A stretch of 64,000 nucleotides of DNA from Capra hircus. Taxonomy: Eukaryota > Chordata > Mammalia > Artiodactyla > Bovidae. Below the pieces are notes generated by a model that was given only the letters and a program-made list of their open reading frames with translations, did not search any database and was not told the DNA's origin. This document shows, piece after piece, positions 31,930 through 43,110 of the stretch. Numbering within the stretch: the first letter of the stretch is position 1; each line of letters opens with the position of its first letter. The stretch covers positions 38,174,036 through 38,238,035 of the forward strand of contig NC_030820.1 in assembly GCF_001704415.2 (NCBI RefSeq), written 5' to 3'. The translations under genes were made by a program, and so were the position numbers.

Positions 31930-32117
31930 GATTGACAGCAGGGTTCTATCCAAATTTTTGCAATTGTGGTAATCTTTCGGTGAACGTTTGTGTACAAGTG
32001 TTTTTGTGGATATATGTTTTCAGTTCTCTTGGATATATACCTAGGAGTGGGGTTGTTGGTTCATATGGTAACTCTTATTTTGTTTTTGTAATTGTAGCCT
32101 CAGAGTCGGTAATTTTG

Positions 32118-32450
32118 AGAATGTTTGATTTATTTTTGGCTGTGCTGGGTCTTTGTTGCTGTGCAGACTTTTCTCTGGTAGCAGCGATTAGGGGCTACTC
32201 TCTAGTTGCGGTGCGTAGGCTGCTCATTGCGATGGTGTCCTTTGATGTGGAGCTTAGCTTTAGGGCACAGGGGTTCAGTAGCTGCAACTCCTGGGCTCTC
32301 AAACACAGGCTCAGTAGCTGTGGCACATGTATGGGCTTAGTTGTTCCACGGCATGTGGGATCTTCCTGGATCAGGAATCGAACTCTTGTCTCCTGCATTG
32401 GCAGGCAGATTCTTTACCACTGAGCCAAGTAGCAGGCTACCAAGGAAGCC
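32118..32450 (-). mobile_element. CHR-1-type tRNA SINE
   Basis: 'tttttggctgtgctgggtct', 'gggctactctctagttgcgg', 'agctgcaactcctgggctct' and 'tctttaccactgagccaagt' form the reverse of a long CHR-1 element. The head is at the right, where a perfect hairpin also lies (32429-32456). Confidence 0.85.
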
Positions 32451-32497
32451 TGCTACCCTATTTTCAGTCCTTTGAGGAACTGTCAGAATGTTTTTCA

Positions 32498-32661
32498 GGG
32501 ACTTCCCTGGTGGTCCAATGGTTAAGACTCCATGCTCCCAAGGCAGGGGGCTCAGGTTCAATCCCTGGTTGGGGAACTAGATCCCACATGCTGCAGTGAA
32601 AGCTCCCACACATGGCAACTAAGACCTGGAAGAGCTAAGTAAATGAATAAAAATTTTTAAA
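32498..32661 (+). mobile_element. CHR-type SINE with TSD
   Basis: 'gggacttccctggtggtcca' to an A/T-rich tail 'gaataaaaatttttaaa'. Flanks aatgtttttca (32487-32497) and aatatttttca (32662-32672) differ at one base. Confidence 0.93.
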
Positions 32662-33392
32662 AATATTTTTCAAAGTGGCTGCACTATCTTATATTCTCAG
32701 CAGTAAATGAAGGTTACAGTTCTCCACCATCCTCATCAGTACTTGTCATTATTTGACTCTCATTATAGCCATTCTGAGTGGGAAGTGGTGTCTCATTGTG
32801 GTTCTTGGTGTGCATTTTCCTAATGACTAATGATGGTGAGTATATTTTCATGTGCTTGCTGACTATTTGTGTGTCTTCTTGGGAGAAACATTTGCTCAAG
32901 TTCTTTACTTATTTTTACTATTAGGTTGTTGAATTGCGCACATTTTTACATGTTCTGGATACAAGTCTTTCGTCAGATATATGATTTGAAAATATTTTCT
33001 CCCATTCTGTGGGTTATCTTTTCAGTCTTGAAAGGAACCTTTGATGTATAAAACTTAAATTTTGATGAAGTCCAGTTTATCTGTCCTTTCTTGTGTTGCC
33101 TGTGCTTTTGGCATCATATTTAAGAAATCCTTGCCAAATCTAAGGTCATGCAGACTTTCCCCCATGTTCTCTTCTAAAAATTTTATAATTTTAGCTCTTA
33201 AACTTAGGTCTTTAATCTATTTTTGAATTAATTTTCATTTATGTTGTGAGGGGTCCAACTTCATTCTTTTGGATGTGGATATTCAGTTGTCCCAAAGCCA
33301 TTCTTTTGTTGAACATCAATTGATTATGGGTATATGAGTGCATTTCTGGAGTCCTAATTCTATTCTATTGATGAACACATCTGTCCTTATGC

Positions 33393-33755
33393 TGGGCTTC
33401 CCTGATAGCTCAGTTGGAAAACAATCTGCCTGCAATGCAGAAGACCCTGGTTTGATTCCTGGGTCAGGAAGATCTGCTGGTGAAGGGACAGGCTACCCAC
33501 TCCAGTATTCTTAGGCTTCCCTTGTGGCCTAAGATTCTGGTAAAGAATTCTGGTAAATAATCCACCTGCAAGAATTCTGGTAGAGAATCCACCTGCAATG
33601 CAGGAGACCTAGGTTCAATCCCTGGGTTGGGAAGATCCCCTGGAGAAGGGAAAGGTTACCCTCTCCAATATTCCGGCCTGGAGAATCCCATGGACTGTAT
33701 AGTGCATGGGGTCACAAAGAGTCAGACACGACTGAGTGACTGACTTTCACTTTCA
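33393..33755 (+). mobile_element. Dimeric-head Bov-tA SINE with internal expansion
   Basis: A first head unit (to 'ccagtattcttaggcttccc') is fused to a second unit ending 'gacacgactgagtgactgac'. Between them the word aagaattctggta occurs about three times (33531-33542, 33543-33555, 33570-33582) and aatccacctgca twice. Flanks tccttatgc and tcctgatgc suggest a TSD. Confidence 0.9.
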
Positions 33756-34086
33756 TCCTGATGCCAGTACCATACACTGCTTTGATTACTATTGATTTGC
33801 AGTAAATTTTTAAATCAAAAAGTGAGAATACTCAAAATTTATTTTTATTTTTTGACTGTGTTGGCTATTCTAGGTCCCTTGCAATTCCGTATGAATTTTA
33901 AGACAAAAATTTTCATTTCTGCAAAAACACTCCTTGGAATTTTGTTGAGAATGGCAATGAATATGTAGATTACTTTGGGAAATATTGTGATCTTAACAAT
34001 ATTAAATCTTCCCTCTGTGAACACAGGCTTTCTTTCCTGTTTATTTAGGTCTTCTTTTTGTTCAGTTATATTATCTTTTACAATTG

Positions 34087-36110
34087 CATACTAACCTGTT
34101 CTGGTGCTTTTTGTTTGTTTGGATAATATATACCATAGTCACTTGTGTTCAACCTGAAGAACTTTTATTAGTATTTTTTGTAAGGCAGCTAGCTAGCACA
34201 TTTCTGTTTTTGATCTGACAGAGCTTTTATTTTTGAAAGAAAGTTCTGCTATCTTAGGATGCTAGGTGGACTATTTTTCTTTGAGCACCTTGAGCATGTT
34301 ATCCCATTGCATTTGACTTCCATTGTTTCTAAGGAGAAGTTAATTATTTCTCTTATTGGTGTCCCCTGGTAAGTGATGTCTTTTTTTCACATTGCTCTCA
34401 AGATTTTCTCCTTGTCTTCAGATCTCAACATTTTTACTGTGATTTGTCTGTTTGTGGATCTCCTTGTATTTATCATATTTGGAGTTTGTTGAGCATCCTC
34501 AATGTATAGATTATTATTTTCATCAATAAATTTGGGACGTTTTTCAAAATTATTTCTTTGAATATTTTTTCTACTCCTTTCTCCATCTTCTTTCATTCTG
34601 GTACTTCATTATGCGTCTATTGGTTTAGTGGAATCCCAAACATTTCTGAGATGTTCATTTTTCTTCATTCTTTTTTCTCTCTGCTCGTCAGGTTGCATCA
34701 TCTTCACGCTTGCTGATTCTTTCTTCCACCAGTTCAAATGTACCCTCCAGCCTGTCTAGTGAGTTTTCACTTCAGTTATTATACCTTTCAATTCCCAAAT
34801 GACCGTTGGGTTCTGTTGTATAATTTCTGTCTTTTTATTGATACAGTCTCCATAATGCAGCACTGTCATCACATATTCCTTGACTTCTTTAATCGCAGCT
34901 CCTTTCAGTTCTTGAACATATTTATAATGGCTAATTTGAAGTTGTTTTCTGTTAGATTTGACTTCTCTCTCTCTCAGGCAGTTTCTGTTGCCTGTTGTTT
35001 TTTTTTTTTTTTTTCCTGGTGTATGAGTTATACTCTCTTGTTTCTTTGAATGTCTTATATTTTTTTTTGGTTGGAAACTGGAGATTTTAGACAACATATT
35101 GTAGCAACTCTGGATACCGGTCTCCCATCCCTGGGACTCACTGTTTTCACTTGCTTGTTCCCTTGGGTCATGACTGGCTGGATGAGTTTAGTGAGGTCTG
35201 TTTCCCTCTTACCCTCCCTCCTTCTAGAAGGTAAAGCTTCCTACAGTGTTTCCTGGGAGCATATCCTTGGGTAAGCCTGCAGTCTTCCTGGAATGACAGT
35301 AATTTTGTAAGATTTCAGTTCTTCTTTTTACATTTGTTAATCTTTTTTATAACCCTGGATTTGGTGTACGTTTATGAATGTTCCTTGAGCACTGGAAAAA
35401 AGTGTGTGGGAATGCTTTATAAATATTTATTGGATCCAGTTATTCGATAGTGTCTTTCCTTTCTTCTACCTCTTTGGTGATTTTCATTCTACTAATTTTA
35501 TCAGGGACTCTGGGAGGAATGCTGGAGTTTCCAACTGTAACTGTGCATTCGCCTACTGTGCTTTCTGTTCTCAGCTTTTGCCAACAGCTATTTTGATGCT
35601 TATTGATTTGATGGGTATACATTTAGGATCATTTCGTATTCCTCTTGAATCAACATTTTATCACTATATTATACCTCTTTTTACCCTTAATAATTGCTTT
35701 GCTCTAAAGTCTACTTGTTTCATATTAATAGAGCTATTCTACTTTTCTTTTAATATTTGCATAGAATATCTTATTTCATCCTTTTACTTATAAATTAACT
35801 GTGTCATTATATTTGAAGTGAGTTTCTTGCAGGCAGCTTACACTGTATCATATATTTGTTTATTTGTTTTCCTGTTTATTCTGACAATATATTTCACTTT
35901 TACTTGATATATTTAGACTGTTTATCTTCAATGTCATTTTTGGAGTTTTGGATTTAGGACTTTCATTTTGCTGTTTTTTCCTCTTTGTTCCCTGTATTTT
36001 TTTTTTTTTCCAATTCTCTGACCTTCATTTCTTGCCTTCTTTTGTATTATTGGAACATTTTAAAATATTCCATTTTAATTTGTCTATGTTGACTCATTCT
36101 TAGATAATGT
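34087..36110 (-). mobile_element. Old L1M/HAL1-type LINE sequence
   Basis: 34087-35430 follows an antisense order seen in L1M/HAL1 5' or ORF1-proximal sequence ('gattttctccttgtcttcag', 'tgtttgtggatctccttgta', 'ttagacaacatattgtagca'). 35440-36110 is antisense ORF2 endonuclease-side sequence ('ggagtttccaactgtaactg', 'ttgaagtgagtttcttgcag'). No frame survives. A T18 run lies near 35000. Confidence 0.75.
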
Positions 36111-36118
36111 AGAGGCTG

Positions 36119-37128
36119 CTTTGACCTGCCTCTTGAGAAACCTATATGCAGGTCAGGAAGCAACAGTTAGAACTGGGCATGGAACAACAGACTGGTTCCA
36201 AATAGGAAAAGGAGTACGTCAAGGCTGTATATTGTCACCCTGCTTATTTAACGTATATGCAGAGTACATCATGAGAAACACTGAGCTGGAAGAAGCACAA
36301 GCTGGAATCAAGATTCCTGGGAGAAATATCAATAACTCAGATATGCAGATGATACCACCCTTATGAAAGAAAGTGAAGAGGAACTAAAAAGCCTCTTGAT
36401 GAAAGTGAAAGAGGAGAGTGAAAAAGTTGGCTTTAAGCTCAACATTCAGAAAATGAAGATCATGGCATCTGGTCCCATCACTTCATGGCAAATAGATGAG
36501 GAAACAGTGGAAGCAGTGCCAGACTTTTTTTTTGGGGGTTCCAAAATCACGGCAGATGGTGATTGCAGCCATGAAATTAAAAGACGCTTACTCCTTGGAA
36601 GGAAAGTTATGACCAACCTAGATAGCATATTCAAAAGCAGATTACTTTGCCAACAAAGGTCCATCTAGTCAAGGCTCTGGTTTTTCCTGTGGTCATGTAT
36701 GGATGTGAGAGTTGGACTGTGAAGAAAGCTGAGCACCGAAGAATTGATGCTTTTGAACTGTGGGGTTGGAGAAGACTCTTGAGAGTCCCTTGGACTGCAA
36801 GGAGATCCAAGCAGTCCATTCTGAGGGAGATCAGTCCTGGGATTTCTTTGGAAGGAATGATGCTAAAGCTGAAACTCCAGTACTTTGGCCACCTCATGCG
36901 AAGAGCTGACTCATTGGAAAAGACCCTGATGCTGGGAGGGATTGGGGGCAGGGGGAGAAGGGGACGACCGAGGATGAGATGGCTGGATGGCATCACTGAC
37001 TCAATGGATGTGAGTTTGAGTGAACTCCGGGAATTGGTGATGGACAGGGAGGCCTGGCGTGCTACGATTCATGGGGTCACAAAGAGCAGGAAATGACTGA
37101 GCGACTCAACTGAACTGAACTGAACAGG
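36119..37128 (+). mobile_element. BovB LINE, 1.0 kb, 5'-truncated
   Basis: Enters the RT at 'gacctgcctcttgagaaacc' and reaches the 'cgactcaactgaactgaact' tail. It is inverted relative to the 29.2-31.9 kb copy. No clear TSD found. Confidence 0.95.
36121..37096 (+). pseudogene. BovB reverse transcriptase C-terminal half, frameshifted
   Basis: Three overlapping frames together cover RT palm to C-terminus: 'NLYAGQEATVRTGHGTTDWF' (36121-36366), 'KVGFKLNIQKMKIMASGPIT' (36363-36668) and 'VVMYGCESWTVKKAEHRRID' (36647-37096). The YADD-coding bases are intact near 36339, but a one-base loss just upstream shifts the frame relative to the 48-kb copy. A T9 run at about 36526 is a further slip site. Confidence 0.92.
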
Positions 37129-37134
37129 GGATTA

Positions 37135-38770
37135 CAATATACATACTTAATTTTTCAGTTTACTTAGAATCAGTATTTTACCACTTTGAATAAAATGTAG
37201 GAATTCTTACTATTATATAGATCTCTCTAACATCTGATTTATGATAGGTACATCTTTAAAACGACTCTATAGTATAGCATAGTATTTATGTATCATAATT
37301 TTAAAGGTAGCTCAAGAATTATTATGTTAATTTGAATATCCTTGAGATATTACATTTTTTAAAGGTTCAAAAGGTTGCTTTCGCCTTTTAATTTTGCTCT
37401 AAAGTCTGTCAAAAATCTCTTGGTCTCTTTGTGTGGGTCTCTTTTTGGTCTCCACTGCCTTGTTTTGTTCTACTGCCTTAATTACCATAGTTTCACCAAA
37501 AGTAGGTCTTCCAGCCAGACAGCATGATTCCTCTAATTTATTCTTTTTAAAAATGACTTGGCCATTCTAGTTCCTTAGCCTTTCTATACATATTTTAGAA
37601 TCCACTCATTTATAGCTACAAAAACTCTGCTGAGATTGTGATTTATATTGCCTAAATTCCATATGAAATTAATTTATCCACTAAAAAAAATATGTACATC
37701 TGGGAATTAAATAATATTTATAGCCCTGGAATAAATCCTCTGGAGTCATGGTTTATCACTCCTTTAATATAGTGATAGATTCAACTTTGAATGTTTCACT
37801 GATAACTTTTTTTTGCCGGTATATTTGTAAATAAAGTTAAGCTAGATAGTGTTTTGTTTTGTTTCTGTTTTTGGACATCCTACATAGAGGTTTTGCTAGT
37901 ATGGCTAAGGTAGCTTCACTGAATGGATTTGGAATATTTTCTATCTTTTTCTATGATCTGGAATAGTTTGATGGAAGAATTACACCTTTTTCCCATAGAC
38001 TTTCTGAGTCTCTTCATATACAAATTATCTTCCCTTGACAGGTGGTTGGTTTTTTGTCCGGGGGTAGGATTCTTGAGATTGTGCCCTCTTTCAGTCACCC
38101 TTAAACATCTTCTCTCAATCTTACCTCCAGTATTGCCAATGTTTTTTTCCATTGGAAGTAATTTGTCATTTCTTTCTATCAGCATGTAGTATTTTCTTTT
38201 CCATAATTGGAATTCAAGAATCTCATCAGGAAGTATAAATGGGAGGTTTGAGTTTTTTGGAAAAAAAAAAAAAAAAAAAAAAAAGATTAATTTTATTTGG
38301 GCTTCTGTCACTCCTATAACCTGAAGACTCAAAACATTTTTCTTCCCAGAGAGATTTTCTTTTATGATTTCCTTCCTTTTTTACTACTTCCTTATTTGTT
38401 CCCCTTTTCCCTTCTAGTAATCTTTTATTATTCACATTCACATATCCTGGCCTGTCCTCCAAGTCTCTTTTCTTAGTTCCTTATGAATTCCACATCATTT
38501 ATAAAATACTTCTTCCACTTGACCTTCCAAAACAGTAATTTGGTTCTCTACAGAGACTATTTCTTCTCAATTTGTCTCCTGAACCTGTAATTTCAGAAAT
38601 AAGCATTCTAGCTCTAGAAAATGTTTTTGGTTGTGTTAACTTGAATGCTCTTGGGGGCTCTCTCTTGCTTTTGGTTTAAGTTCATCTTTCTCTTCCATTA
38701 GCTCTCTTTTGACAGTATTCATCTCTTCTACTTGTTAAATTTAGTCTTCTCCCTCAGGTTGCTGTATTTC
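37135..38770 (-). mobile_element. Old L1M/HAL1 LINE sequence
   Basis: 'ggccattctagttccttagc', 'cctggaataaatcctctgga' and 'gagtctcttcatatacaaat' are antisense L1 ORF2 and HAL1-like ORF1 landmarks. A run of about 25 A (38260-38284) interrupts. A 138-codon minus-strand remnant (37916-38332) is lysine-rich but crosses the A-run and is not an intact protein. Confidence 0.65.
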
Positions 38771-38776
38771 CTTAAT

Positions 38777-38945
38777 TTGGCAGTTCTCAACCTTGGCCAC
38801 ACATGAGAATTACTCCAGGACGTTTAAAAAATCCCCAAGCCCAGGACACAGTGAAACCAATTAATGAGGAATCTATAGGGGTAGTATTCAAGCATCAGTA
38901 ACTTTTAAGCCTCCCCAGGGGGTCCCAACTTTTCCCCAAGTGTAA
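38777..38945. mobile_element. MER5A-like hAT-Charlie element
   Basis: 'cagttctcaaccttggccac' at the left, 'gagaattactccaggacgtt' inside and a degraded right end. Typical of a near-palindromic MER5 non-autonomous DNA transposon. Confidence 0.75.
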
Positions 38946-39480
38946 GTATCTCTCTCTCAAATGGTTCTCACTCATCTCTGGATGGATATCCTTTAGAATT
39001 CGTAGAGGTTATAACTCTGGTGTTTCAACTGGCTATTTTCCTCTAATGAGGTGGGGGTGAAAAACCTGGAAAAGTGCTCACTCTACTGGAAAATGGCAGA
39101 AACCTCTCTGTCCCTGGATCACTTTGGGGACAAGTCATAGCACTCCCCCAGCCCCACAATCCACGGGGACTGTGTTATTGCATTTCCACGTGAACTTCCC
39201 CTCTGGATCCACATGAGTCTGCTGAGTAGGCAGGCTTTCTGAGGGTGAATTGGGGCAGGAAAGACCTTTTCTTTTAATGTGACCTTTGGTTGTACTCGGT
39301 GAGTCATGTTATTCCAGATGGGAAGATGAGAAGATGGGAATGGAGGTGAATATCCACGCATGTAAGCAGCCACTCTTGCAGAATCCCCTCTGAGAATCTT
39401 CTTGGTAATTAAAACTTTATCGCAATTTAGATTTTTAGGATCAGATGATTAGTGTAAATGTCAAATGTCTGTAGCCTTGA
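38946..39480. other. Unannotated sequence
   Basis: No gene or repeat recognised. Confidence 0.45.
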
Positions 39481-40300
39481 GTTTCTGAAAACATCCATGT
39501 ATATCTACAAAACAGCATGGATGAATCTCATACGCATTGTGCTCAGTGAAAGGAGACTGACTCACAAGACTGCACACAGTATGATTCCATCGATATGACA
39601 TTCTGGAAAAGACAAACCACTGGGAGAGAAAACCGATCAGTGGCTGCCAGGGTAGAGAGTCAGGGGAGGGTGCTGGCTACAGAGGGGCACTGGAGGAAAA
39701 TTAGAGGTGATGGAGCTATTCTACATTTTGACTGTGGTGGTAACATCATCATATGTATATGTCAAAACTCATAGAACTATGCACTAAAAATGGTACTTAA
39801 AAAAATTGAAGTACAGTTGATTTACAGTGTTGTGCCATTCTCTGCTGTATATAGCAAAATGATTCAGTTATGCTCATATATACACGCTTTTTAAAATCCT
39901 TTTCCATTATGGTTTATCACAGGATATTGAATATCGTTCCCTGTGTTCTACAGTAGGACCTTGTTTATCCATTCTAAATGTAATTGTTTGCATCTGTAAA
40001 TCCGAACTCCTGGTCCACCCCTCTCCCTATCCACTCCCCTTGGCAACCACAAGTCTGTGAGTCTGTTTCTTTTTCATATAGTTTCATTTGTGTCATATTT
40101 TAGATTCCACATATAATTGATATCATTTGGTATTTGTCTTTCTCTTTCTGACTTAACTTCACTTAGTATGACAATCTCTAGAAAATGGCATCCTTGCTGA
40201 AAATGGCATCCTTTTGTTCTTTTTTATAAGCTGATTATTATTCAAAAATGGTACATATTATTGCATGTAAATGATACCTCCATAAACATTCCTGGAGAAA
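39481..40300 (+). mobile_element. Old L1M LINE 3' end, interrupted
   Basis: 'agcatggatgaatctcatac', 'gtatgattccatcgatatga' and 'cattttgactgtggtggtaa' are sense L1M 3' UTR sequence. They resume after a young L1 insertion at 'aaaaatggtacatattattg' and end near 40300. Confidence 0.8.
39797..40243 (-). mobile_element. Artiodactyl L1 3' end with TSD
   Basis: 'gaagtacagttgatttacag' through 'cttggcaaccacaagtctgt' to 'ggtatttgtctttctctttc' is the antisense end of young ruminant L1. Direct repeats aaaaatggtac at 39786-39796 and 40244-40254 are identical. An internal 15-base word gaaaatggcatcctt is duplicated at 40181-40195 and 40199-40213. Confidence 0.9.
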
Positions 40301-41899
40301 ACCTTCATGTACCTCCTACACTATATTGAGATTTTTGCAAATTCCCCCAAACTTCACAAACCTTCCAACCTTCATCCATTCTATGTGTCTTGCTAAGGAA
40401 TTCCCATTTAACTTGTCTGACTTGGGTTAGATTCTTCCTCTTCTGGGAAGCCTTCCAGGTCTGCCAGTTTCCTCCTTGTGGCACTCTAATATCCAATGCT
40501 TTCCGCTCTCCCAGTGTTCCTTCTGTGGTGTGTCAGGAGCTTGTCTCTGTGTCTGTGTTGCCTGAAAGGCTCTAAGTCAACAAAATTTTATCTCATTTAT
40601 CATGATAAAATGAATTTTATCTCATTTATCATGTGTCCCTATCATCTCCCTCAGTTCTAGGGATTGAGTCACCTACAACTTACTAAAGGAAGGTAGCCAC
40701 CACCTAACACATATACCTATTGTTGTGAACTGTGTTTCTAGGAATCTTCCAGGAAGCCCTTTAAAAAAAAAATCAGAAAATGTCCCAGAAATTACTAAAT
40801 CTTTGCACTGGAGCACACGTGTCTTGGCTGGGGAGCTCACACATCAGCCATGAGTATTCAGCCTGACAGGGGCTACCTAGAGGAAGACATTTTAGTAAGA
40901 CAGAAGTGAGTTCCCTGAAAATCTATGGTCCATAACACCACATCCATTTTTATAGTTGCAATCAACAAGAAAGCTTGTTCTATTTGCTTTCCTTGCTTGA
41001 TAATATAATTTCAGAGATGGATGAAAAATGCTTTCCGCACTAGAATCAATACTTCTGATTACGGCTGCTTTTGTGCTTGTCTGTCCCCAGTGGAAACATA
41101 GCCAGGAAAGCTAGGAAGATCTATGGAAGGCCTACAACTCTGACTTTTTATCTCTTCCAAAGTTGTCTGTTCTCATCAAATGCTGCATTTATTTGGAAGA
41201 ATTTGAAGGCAGTCTAGGGCTCACAGAAGAGACATGATAACTTGGAGGCATTTGCTATATAAGCTGGGCTACCTGAAAAACTACGGACCCTTTCACCCAC
41301 CTCTGCTACAGGATCACATCTTTCCCTTCAGATTCCACACCAAAGGCATCTTCTGAAAGCCCTTAGTGTAGTTGAGAGGGCTCCATTGTCCTCTTAATCT
41401 CTGCTCCCAAGGAATTCTTGTTCAGGATGGAAGAGGGAACACTTCCATTGGGAAGAGGCCTTTGCCTCCCCCAAGGGCTGAAGCCCACTGAAGGGCTGCG
41501 ATCTCAAGCCAAACAATTCAGGTGAGCAAGAAATGCCACTTTCTCTAACTTGTCTTTAACAGAGTTAATTTCTCTTTTATGTTTGGCCGGGCTGCAGGAA
41601 CTTGTGCTTGGTCATTTCAGAGTTTCTCTTCGTTTTACTTCAGGATTTCGTATCAGTTCTAGGAGACTACAGAGGGCCAAGGTGTCCGGAGATGAGGGAT
41701 CAAGGGAGGCCATGCACTTTTGATTTGTAATATGAAATATGTATATTGGTCTTTGACCCTGGTTCCTGCCACAGGGCTCCTGAAACCCTTGTAATTTCCT
41801 GATTCATAGGAGCGTCTTTTGTTTAAATAAGGTGACTGGGTGAGCTCCTGGAGCAGGGCTGGTCACTAGGAAGAACGAGTCACGATTAGAAGCTTGGAA
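40301..41899. other. Unannotated sequence
   Basis: About 1.6 kb with no recognised repeat apart from a short direct repeat at 40584-40633. No exon evident. Confidence 0.45.
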
Positions 41900-42490
41900 T
41901 TTTCAGTTCATTCTCCACCTTCCAGATAAGGGGGAAGGACTGAAATGGAGTTAGTGATCCATCATATTAAAGGATGAAGCTGCCATGAAATCCCCAAAAT
42001 AGGGTTGGAGAGCTTCTGGGGTACATCCACATGGGGGGTGATGCACCCCAACTTCACAGGGACAGAGGCTCTCCTGTGCTCAGGACCCTCCCAGCTCTCA
42101 CCCAAGTTTCTCTTCATTCAGCTCTTCATCCATCTCTTTTATCATACACTTTAATAAACTGCCAAATGTAAGTTCTTTGAGCTCCTTGAACAAGTTGATT
42201 GAACCCAAGGAGGAGGTCATTGGACCCGCTGATTTGTAGCCAGATTGGATGGAAGTTGTGGGTCACCTGGGGACCTCCTGCCTGAGACTGGTCTCTGAGG
42301 TGGGGTGGAAGAAGTCTCTGGGACTGAGCCTTTAACTTGTGCGATCTGAAAGTATTTCCAGGCAGATGATACTAGAATTGGGTCAAACTGTAGGACACCT
42401 AGCTGGCGTCACAGAGAATTGCTTGGGGTGGGGCAAAACCTGGACACATTTGGTGACCAGAGTGACGTGGTTTGTGTGTGAAATAGACCC
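41900..42490 (+). mobile_element. Probable ancient interspersed repeat, class uncertain
   Basis: 'ttaataaactgccaaatgta', 'gaacccaaggaggaggtcat', 'tgggactgagcctttaactt' and 'gtaggacacctagctggcgt' recall a widespread mammalian repeat carrying an AATAAA. I recognise the wording but cannot name the family with certainty; an old LTR is the likeliest. Confidence 0.4.
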
Positions 42491-43061
42491 ACAGGAAAGA
42501 AAGATGTTATATGGAAGAGCTGGGTTTTTCCCTCCATACGTGGAAAGCTGAGTTTTCCTTCTTAGAGACACATTCCATTCTCTGGTCTTATTTCTCTATC
42601 ATGTATTTCATCCCATGTGGCTCTTGCCCACTGACTCCTGCAGGTCACTGACCTCCAGCTCCATCACTGTGTCCTCCTTCAACTGCTGGATGCATCTCTT
42701 TCTCTCACCATCACACAGAACTTCTTGCTATTACTGTGTAAGGGGTCTCTGAGCTTCTACTGTGTCTCTTCCTCTTCCTAATCCCATGATGTGGCCCCAT
42801 TCACATGACCTCATCTAAACCAATAACCTCCCAAAGACCTCACCTCCAAACACCATTACAACCTCTTCTCTGTCTTAGGCCCTGGAGGCATTTAATAAGC
42901 CATGCAGTTCCCAGGCCCATCAGGGACCGAGACACAAGGTCTTTGGCTCTTTGTGGTCCTGGTTGAGGTCCCCAACTCCTAATTCACCTCAGTGGAGATG
43001 GATGGGTTGTGAGGTTCAAGTTCCTGTCTCAGGAAAGCCACAGGACTCTAGACCACTAGAT
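42491..43061. other. Unannotated sequence
   Basis: No recognised gene or repeat. Confidence 0.45.
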
Positions 43062-43062
43062 G

Positions 43063-43110
<48 letters not shown>
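43062..43110. repeat. (CA)n(TA)n compound microsatellite
   Basis: About 15 CA units pass directly into about 9 TA units. Likely polymorphic; a good marker candidate. Confidence 0.97.

Larger units (their letters stand above)
28660..34086 (-). mobile_element. Old L1M LINE, long, with five younger insertions
   Basis: The 3' end is at 'agctttattgaggtgtaact'. It continues through 28926-29226, 31939-32117, 32450-32497, 32662-33392 and 33756-34086 with ORF2-antisense landmarks ('ggatatatacctaggagtgg', 'ccattctgtgggttatcttt', 'ggctattctaggtcccttgc'). No frame survives. The interruptions are a CHR-2, a BovB, a CHR-1, a second CHR-2 and a dimeric SINE. Confidence 0.85.
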
